64,000 bases of DNA from assembly GCA_022072055.1 (NCBI GenBank), contig JAJVIK010000004.1:62001-126000 (forward strand), given 5' to 3'. A program made the translations under genes and the position numbers. Of the stretch, positions 59,631-64,000 are shown in pieces. The stretch comes from a bacterium (lineage in GTDB: Bacteria; Hinthialibacterota; Hinthialibacteria; OLB16). How positions within the stretch are numbered: the first letter of the stretch is position 1; each line of letters opens with the position of its first letter. The notes beneath the pieces are model-generated. The model saw only the letters and a program-made list of their open reading frames with translations. It did no database searches and was not told the origin of the DNA.

Positions 59631-60893
59631 CTACCTGGGCGGCAGGTATCCGCCCGAGGGAACCGGTGCGGCTCCAGCGGGGATCGTGGGACGCGCGGGT
59701 CTCGGCGGCTCCTCGGGTGGAGGTCCCACATACTCCCATTCGCCGCCAGGAGCTTGGTCGAGGAGCCAGCTGAGGTCCACAACCCTCGCGGAGGCGGCGG
59801 GGGCGGGTGTCCGCGGCCCGCTTGATGGAGTTCCCGCGATCAGACTGGCAGAGGGAGCGGGGGGACTAGCCGAAGGCATGAACCGAAGGTCTGGGGGGCA
59901 TCCCTCGCGTTGATTGTAAAGCTGAGGGGCCGAGGTCCCCTCGCCGGCCTGGCCCTGGTACTGTTCCAGGAGCGCGCGATTCTTCTCGGCCTCTTCCCGC
60001 CACTTGGCCGTTTCATCCGTGCAGCGTTGGGCATCCGCCTGCGCCTTGCGCGCGAGCTCCTGGGACTTGCGGACCTCATTCATCATCAGGGCCAGGTCAT
60101 ACTTGTGAATCGCGAGCTCCCGTTGACCCAGGCCGAGGGCGATCGCGGTCATCTCCTCGCGCTTCCTGGCGAGCTCGATCTCGCGCTGGCGGATTGATTC
60201 GCGGAGCGGTTTCTCCAGCGCCTGAACCAAACCCTTGACCGCGAAACGTTCGGCTTCGTTGAAGGCCCCCTCCTCCAGCCGTCTCCCGCGCCCGCCTTGG
60301 TGGAATTTCTCAAGACGCGGAAAGCCATCCTCGTAATCATACAAGACCGCGCGCACCCCCACCCGGTATTGGAGGTCCTCATCCACCCAAAAGCGGTCGT
60401 AATCGGTCACCTCGAAAAGCGCGATGTAGTCGCACTCGAAATCCGGCATCATCTTGCGCAGCAGGTCCATGGAAAGTTGATTGCGAAGACGGTAATCGGC
60501 GAGGATGTGAGGCATGGCGGTGTAGAACCCGGTCTTGATCGGGTTGTCCGGGAGATCGGTCACCAGCCAGACCTCGCTCGCGAAGGAGCGCAGCGAGTTG
60601 GTGAATTCGGAAGCAAGACGGGTGTAAATCGGGGCGTTGATCGGATCATCGATCACCGGAACGACCAGGATGCGCACCCCGGCGGGATTGGCGCGGGTGA
60701 GGGAGAAGATCCGGTATTCTTGGATCTGCTTCCAGGGGTTCAGGTCGGAAAGGGTCCAGGCGCGCGCCTCTCTCTCAGCGCCGAAGAGGACCCCGGCGGT
60801 CAACGCGAGCGGGAGGAAGGCGGCGGTAAAGGATGCCGCCCGTGGAAAGATTTTCCGGTTTGGACAGTTCGACTCTCGGAGTGGAATCCGCAT
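59631..60893 (-). CDS. Exported coiled-coil protein of unknown function
   Basis: A 420-residue protein with a signal peptide (SFTAAFLPLALTAGVLFGAE, 21-40). A globular middle (VRILVVPVIDDPINAPIYTR; ALFEVTDYDRFWVDEDLQYR) is followed by a charged coiled coil (PLRESIRQREIELARKREEM; QELARKAQADAQRCTDETAK) and a Pro/Ala/Ser-rich tail. No family recognised. The start ATG (60893) has GGGAGA upstream. It converges on the Nramp-like gene and lies before the ceramidase-like gene on the same strand, 83 bases apart. Confidence 0.6.
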   Translation of the reverse strand: MRIPLRESNCPNRKIFPRAASFTAAFLPLALTAGVLFGAEREARAWTLSDLNPWKQIQEYRIFSLTRANPAGVRILVVPVIDDPINAPIYTRLASEFTNSLRSFASEVWLVTDLPDNPIKTGFYTAMPHILADYRLRNQLSMDLLRKMMPDFECDYIALFEVTDYDRFWVDEDLQYRVGVRAVLYDYEDGFPRLEKFHQGGRGRRLEEGAFNEAERFAVKGLVQALEKPLRESIRQREIELARKREEMTAIALGLGQRELAIHKYDLALMMNEVRKSQELARKAQADAQRCTDETAKWREEAEKNRALLEQYQGQAGEGTSAPQLYNQREGCPPDLRFMPSASPPAPSASLIAGTPSSGPRTPAPAASARVVDLSWLLDQAPGGEWEYVGPPPEEPPRPARPTIPAGAAPVPSGGYLPPR

Positions 60894-60976
60894 GTTTTCT
60901 CCCGGTTATCCCCTGGCCGAAGCAAGACTCCGGCTCTTGACCGAGAGAAATTACAGGTTTCGTGCCACTTCACCCA

Positions 60977-62275
60977 TTACTTGAGAGTGGAGGCTCCCTC
61001 GCGCGCCGCGGAGAGGAGGGTGGGGGCGAGGTCGCGGCCATAGAAGCTCACGCTCGCCTCATATCCCCCCTTGTCATACTCCTCCGGCGCGAGAATGTAG
61101 CTGATCCACTCATCGGCAAGTCCACCAACAAGGACATGCCTCGCGTCCGTGGCCTCGGAGACCTGCTTGCCGAGCTCGCTCCCGAGCCCCGCGGCCAGTT
61201 CACCGGGAATCCCGACGATCACCAAATCCCCCAGGCGCAGGGAGACGCTCGCGGTTTCGCTCGGCGCAAGTTGCTTGAGCAGGTCCTCCATGATTTCGGG
61301 CCGCATTCCGTATTCCGTGCCGCCGGTCTCCATGAAGTCCTTGTGCCAAGTGCGCTTGGGGAGGGGGATGGTCTCGCGGTGGAAACTGAAGCGGTCGCAC
61401 GGGCGCGCGGAGATCGACTCCCAGACCTTCACAGCCTCAAAGCCCAGCTCGCGCCCGTACCGTTCCGCGCGCTCCCAACGGCTGGGGCCGGAATCCGGTC
61501 GCGCCAGGGGGGACTGGTCCCCCTCCGCACCGTTGAAAAACAGAACGGTGACCCCCTGCCCGATCCAGGCCTCCAGCGTGCGCTGTAGATGCCCCGGCCA
61601 GCCCCCGGAAAACATCATCTCCGCCTCAGACATGAAGGTCGGGTGGGTGGCCCAATTGACCAAAACCGCGACGGGTTTGCCGGAGGTTTCCTCGATCCGT
61701 GTCACTGTCAGTGTCGGGTCGATATAGGTGTTCCCCTCCCTGCGGTTGCGCTTCCAGCCCTCTCCGATATTCTTCGATCCGGTTCCGATCCGGACCGGCC
61801 TGAGGTCCTTGGCGGCGCTCCTCACCACCTCGGCCAGTTTGGAAACCACGAACTCATAGAGTTCCGGTTTGTAGAGTCCGAGCTGCGGAATCGGGAAGGT
61901 GTTCATGGGGTTGATCTGATGGAGTTCGAGGCTGGCGTGCGAGTGGCTGGGGAGAATCATCATCGCCTCAAGGCTCCAGCCCTCGGAGGCGAGGTTCTCG
62001 ACCACCGCGGGCTTGATCGCCGGAGGAATCCCCACGGCATCCAGGGTGACCAACGCGAAGCGCTTCCCTTCGCCCTCGAAAACCACCGCCTTGGCCCACA
62101 CGCGGTCATGCACCCCGACCGCGGGCTTGCTCATGCGTTCTCCATAGCCGCCCAGGGTCGCGCCCATCCCCAAGGGGGGTGTGAGGTCCACCCTCGCCGC
62201 TCCGGCCTTGAGATCCGTCGCGGTCGCCGCCGCGGCCAGAAGCGTGGAGAGGAGGATGGCGCTCAGCTGTTTCAT
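60977..62275 (-). CDS. Exported neutral/alkaline ceramidase-like hydrolase
   Basis: A 432-residue protein with a signal peptide (QLSAILLSTLLAAAATATD). KAGAARVDLTPPLGMGATLGG is the typical N-terminus (A-x-x-D-I-T-P-P) of the family, ILPSHSHASLELHQINP and NWATHPTFMSEAEMMFSGG the zinc histidine motifs, and FFNGAEGDQSPLARPDS corresponds to the region with the catalytic serine. Known members cleave ceramide to sphingosine and fatty acid; members from environmental bacteria often act on unknown lipids or sugars. The full C-terminal domain of canonical ceramidases is shorter here. Confidence 0.8.
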   Translation of the reverse strand: MKQLSAILLSTLLAAAATATDLKAGAARVDLTPPLGMGATLGGYGERMSKPAVGVHDRVWAKAVVFEGEGKRFALVTLDAVGIPPAIKPAVVENLASEGWSLEAMMILPSHSHASLELHQINPMNTFPIPQLGLYKPELYEFVVSKLAEVVRSAAKDLRPVRIGTGSKNIGEGWKRNRREGNTYIDPTLTVTRIEETSGKPVAVLVNWATHPTFMSEAEMMFSGGWPGHLQRTLEAWIGQGVTVLFFNGAEGDQSPLARPDSGPSRWERAERYGRELGFEAVKVWESISARPCDRFSFHRETIPLPKRTWHKDFMETGGTEYGMRPEIMEDLLKQLAPSETASVSLRLGDLVIVGIPGELAAGLGSELGKQVSEATDARHVLVGGLADEWISYILAPEEYDKGGYEASVSFYGRDLAPTLLSAAREGASTLK

Positions 62276-62411
62276 GGGAATCTCCTTGGGGACCGGCGCC
62301 GGGTGGTTCCCGCCGGCGCGTTTGGAGGGAATATACCTCGACCTCCCCTTCCAATGACAGGCTGTTTTTGAAACCCGCTTGGTCTAGGATGGAGGAAAGG
62401 AGAGCGGAGCG

Positions 62412-63347
62412 ATGGAATACGTGCAACTCGGACGAACCGACCTGGAGGTCAGTCGGATCTGCTTTGGAGCCTGGGCGATTGGCGGATGGTGGTGGGGAGG
62501 CGCGGATGACGCCGAATCGATCAAGGCCATCCACGCCGCCCTGGATGGGGGTGTCAATTTCTTCGACACCGCCGATGTCTATGGCGGCGGCCGTTCCGAA
62601 ACGGTCCTGGCGAAGGCTTTGGAGGGGCAGAACGGGGTCTACATCGCCACCAAGGGAGCGGTCCAGTTCGACAGCCAATGGATGACGGGCGTCTCGAATG
62701 AAAAGGGTTACCTCAAACGGGCCTGCGAGGCCTCCCTCAAACGTCTTAAGCGCGAGGTCATCGACCTTTACCAGGTCCATTGGCCTGACGAAAAGACCCC
62801 GGTTGAGGAGCCGATTCAAGCCCTTGTGGAACTGCAAAAGGAGGGGAAGATTCGATTCTTCGGCCTCTCCAATTTCGGGATTCGGGACCTCGAAACCGCG
62901 CTTGATGTGGCCCGCTATGAGTCGCTCCAACCCCAATACAGCCTCTTGCACCGGGAGATCGAGGAGGAAATCCTTCCGTTCTGCGAGGACAACGAGATCG
63001 GGATTCTCGCCTATAGCCCCCTGGCCTGCGGCCTGCTCACCGGGAAATTCACCGAGGATTCGGTGTTCCCGAAAGGGGACCACCGCGGCGAAAACCCGGA
63101 CTTCCAAGGGGAGACCTTTCTGCGCAATCTGCGGATTGTGGAGTTGCTCAAGGAATACGCGGAGAAGCAGGAATGCACGGTAACTCAGCTCGCGATCAGC
63201 TGGGTGCTCGCCCATTCGGGGGTCACTTGCGCGATCTGCGGGGCGCGGAGGGACATGCAGGTGGATGAGATCGTGGAAGCCATCGACTACCCCCTTTCCG
63301 AGAAACAGGTCCTCGAAATCAAAGCGTTGGTGGAGCACTGCGAGTAA
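62412..63347 (+). CDS. Aldo/keto reductase
   Basis: A 311-residue NADPH-dependent TIM barrel. RICFGAWAIGGWWWGGADDA starts it; the tetrad is seen as DTADVYGGG (Asp, Tyr), YIATKGAVQ (Lys) and LYQVHWPDE (His). VTCAICGARRDMQVDEIVEA binds the cofactor. The substrate is unknown; it could be sugar or aldehyde reduction. The ATG has GGAG upstream. It is divergent from the ceramidase-like gene. Confidence 0.9.
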   Translation: MEYVQLGRTDLEVSRICFGAWAIGGWWWGGADDAESIKAIHAALDGGVNFFDTADVYGGGRSETVLAKALEGQNGVYIATKGAVQFDSQWMTGVSNEKGYLKRACEASLKRLKREVIDLYQVHWPDEKTPVEEPIQALVELQKEGKIRFFGLSNFGIRDLETALDVARYESLQPQYSLLHREIEEEILPFCEDNEIGILAYSPLACGLLTGKFTEDSVFPKGDHRGENPDFQGETFLRNLRIVELLKEYAEKQECTVTQLAISWVLAHSGVTCAICGARRDMQVDEIVEAIDYPLSEKQVLEIKALVEHCE

Positions 63348-63402
63348 GAATCGGGTAGATTGGGGTTGGAGGAAGACCCCAACAAGGTCGGTCACCGAGT
63401 CC

Positions 63403-64000
63403 ATGCTCACCCGCAAATTACGGATTGTCGGACAGGAGCTGCGAGCCCGGCGGCGCGCCCTCATGGCCAAGGGCTCGCTTGAGATCCTGATCCTGTATGT
63501 CACCAACCACTGCAACATGCGCTGCGCGCATTGCTTCTTCGCTGATAATCTCAACGATGGGACCGAGGATCTGAGTCCCGAACGGTTGGGACGAATCCTC
63601 CGAACACTCCCCCCCGTTCGGGAGGAAATCGCGATCACCGGCGGGGAGCCTTTCCTCCACCGCAAGCTCCCCGAGATGGTTCGACTCATTCACGACTCCC
63701 CGAGCGCGCGGGACATCCAGATCAACACCAACGGCTTTTACACCGACCGAACGCTCGCCTATTGCCGAGAGATGTTATCCTGGAACCGCAAGCGGCTCTC
63801 GATTCAAATCTCCTTGGATGGACTCGAATCGACGCATGATGAAATCCGAGGCATCCCGGGCGCGTTCCAGAAGGCCATGGCCACGGCGGAAAGGCTCCGC
63901 TCCCTCGCGCGCTGGGAAGAGCCGGGCTTTTTCAGCCCGGTTTTTCTGATGGTCATCAACAAGAAAAACTACACGGAAATTCGCCCCTTGGCGGAGTTCA
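63403..64000 (+). CDS. Radical SAM protein (3' truncated)
   Basis: The frame runs from the ATG at 63403 off the window end (199 codons). LYVTNHCNMRCAHCFFADNL holds the CxxxCxxC cluster motif (C37, C41, C44) and EIAITGGEPFLHRKLPEMVR the GGEP SAM-binding motif (80-83). Further features fit SPASM/MoaA-type enzymes (INTNGFYTDRTLAYCREM; ISLDGLESTHDEIRGIPGAF). The C-terminal clusters and substrate cannot be seen. It follows the reductase by 55 bases. Confidence 0.9.
   Translation, partial: MLTRKLRIVGQELRARRRALMAKGSLEILILYVTNHCNMRCAHCFFADNLNDGTEDLSPERLGRILRTLPPVREEIAITGGEPFLHRKLPEMVRLIHDSPSARDIQINTNGFYTDRTLAYCREMLSWNRKRLSIQISLDGLESTHDEIRGIPGAFQKAMATAERLRSLARWEEPGFFSPVFLMVINKKNYTEIRPLAEF

Noticed and set aside
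56258-59825. Large frames opposite or out of frame with the EF-G2-like and Nramp-like genes
   Set aside because: They overlap complete, motif-bearing genes and lack any motif of their own.
62106-63689. 527-residue minus-strand frame across the aldo/keto reductase
   Set aside because: It is antisense to a complete reductase with the catalytic tetrad and to the radical SAM start.

Overview
This is a gene-dense, GC-rich (roughly 60% by eye) bacterial chromosome segment. The organism looks Gram-negative: there is an LptE-type outer-membrane lipoprotein, another large lipoprotein, GDP-mannose and GDP-fucose sugar genes, TatA, and a pseudopilin of the kind common in candidate phyla around Planctomycetota, Hydrogenedentota and Sumerlaeota. 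The affiliation is an inference from gene style. Nothing in the window (no 16S rRNA) fixes the phylum.

Layout. 0-6.2 kb: the end of a RelA/SpoT protein, serS, a large surface protein with Asp-box repeats and a DPF/DLF-rich tail, and a PQQ-type beta-propeller protein. 6.2-9.8 kb: a nitric-oxide module (Rrf2/NsrR-like regulator, hemerythrin, quinol-dependent NO reductase) with two copies of one operator-like sequence. 9.8-18.6 kb: Gfo/Idh oxidoreductase, VOC protein, a VapBC-like pair, IMPase-family phosphatase, a glutamine amidotransferase, an FGGY sugar kinase, and a four-gene operon nagA - STAS - GDP-fucose-synthase-like - glycosyltransferase. 18.6-20.5 kb: a small accessory patch with a decayed RelE/ParE-type toxin, its antitoxin, a second PIN toxin pair and an IS3-family transposase scar. 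20.5-28 kb: KdgK-like kinase and an AddA/AddB-like helicase-nuclease pair, the first with a single-base frameshift in a G run. 28-34.2 kb: a possible operon with a beta-CASP metallo-hydrolase, aminotransferase, sugar isomerase, hisF, rdgB and ribD. 34.3-38.8 kb: rhaB, HIT protein, TPR-methyltransferase, tRNA-Tyr. 38.8-42.4 kb: tandem duplicated cation/proton antiporters fused to PTS-EIIA-like domains. 42.5-55.9 kb: envelope genes, including tatA, manC, holA, lptE and an uncharacterised cluster built round a 1160-residue helical lipoprotein. 56-64 kb: EF-G2-like GTPase, an atypical Nramp-family transporter, ceramidase-like hydrolase, aldo/keto reductase and the start of a radical SAM protein.

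The most notable points are these. (1) The 48.4-53.1 kb cluster has two distantly similar small helical proteins on either side of the long helical lipoprotein and a 34-residue membrane microprotein. (2) A dispersed repeat begins with TAG, and at both copies (28.0-28.3 and 38.6-38.7 kb) that TAG is the stop codon of the neighbouring gene; one copy carries eleven 17-bp tandem units. (3) The NO module has a visible operator and promoter.

Metabolically the genes suggest a heterotroph that uses several sugars (rhamnose, amino sugars, ketodeoxygluconate and a pentulose are suggested by the kinases and NagA), can detoxify or respire NO, and builds a decorated envelope. Many unlisted open frames on the opposite strand are GC-driven shadows of these genes.
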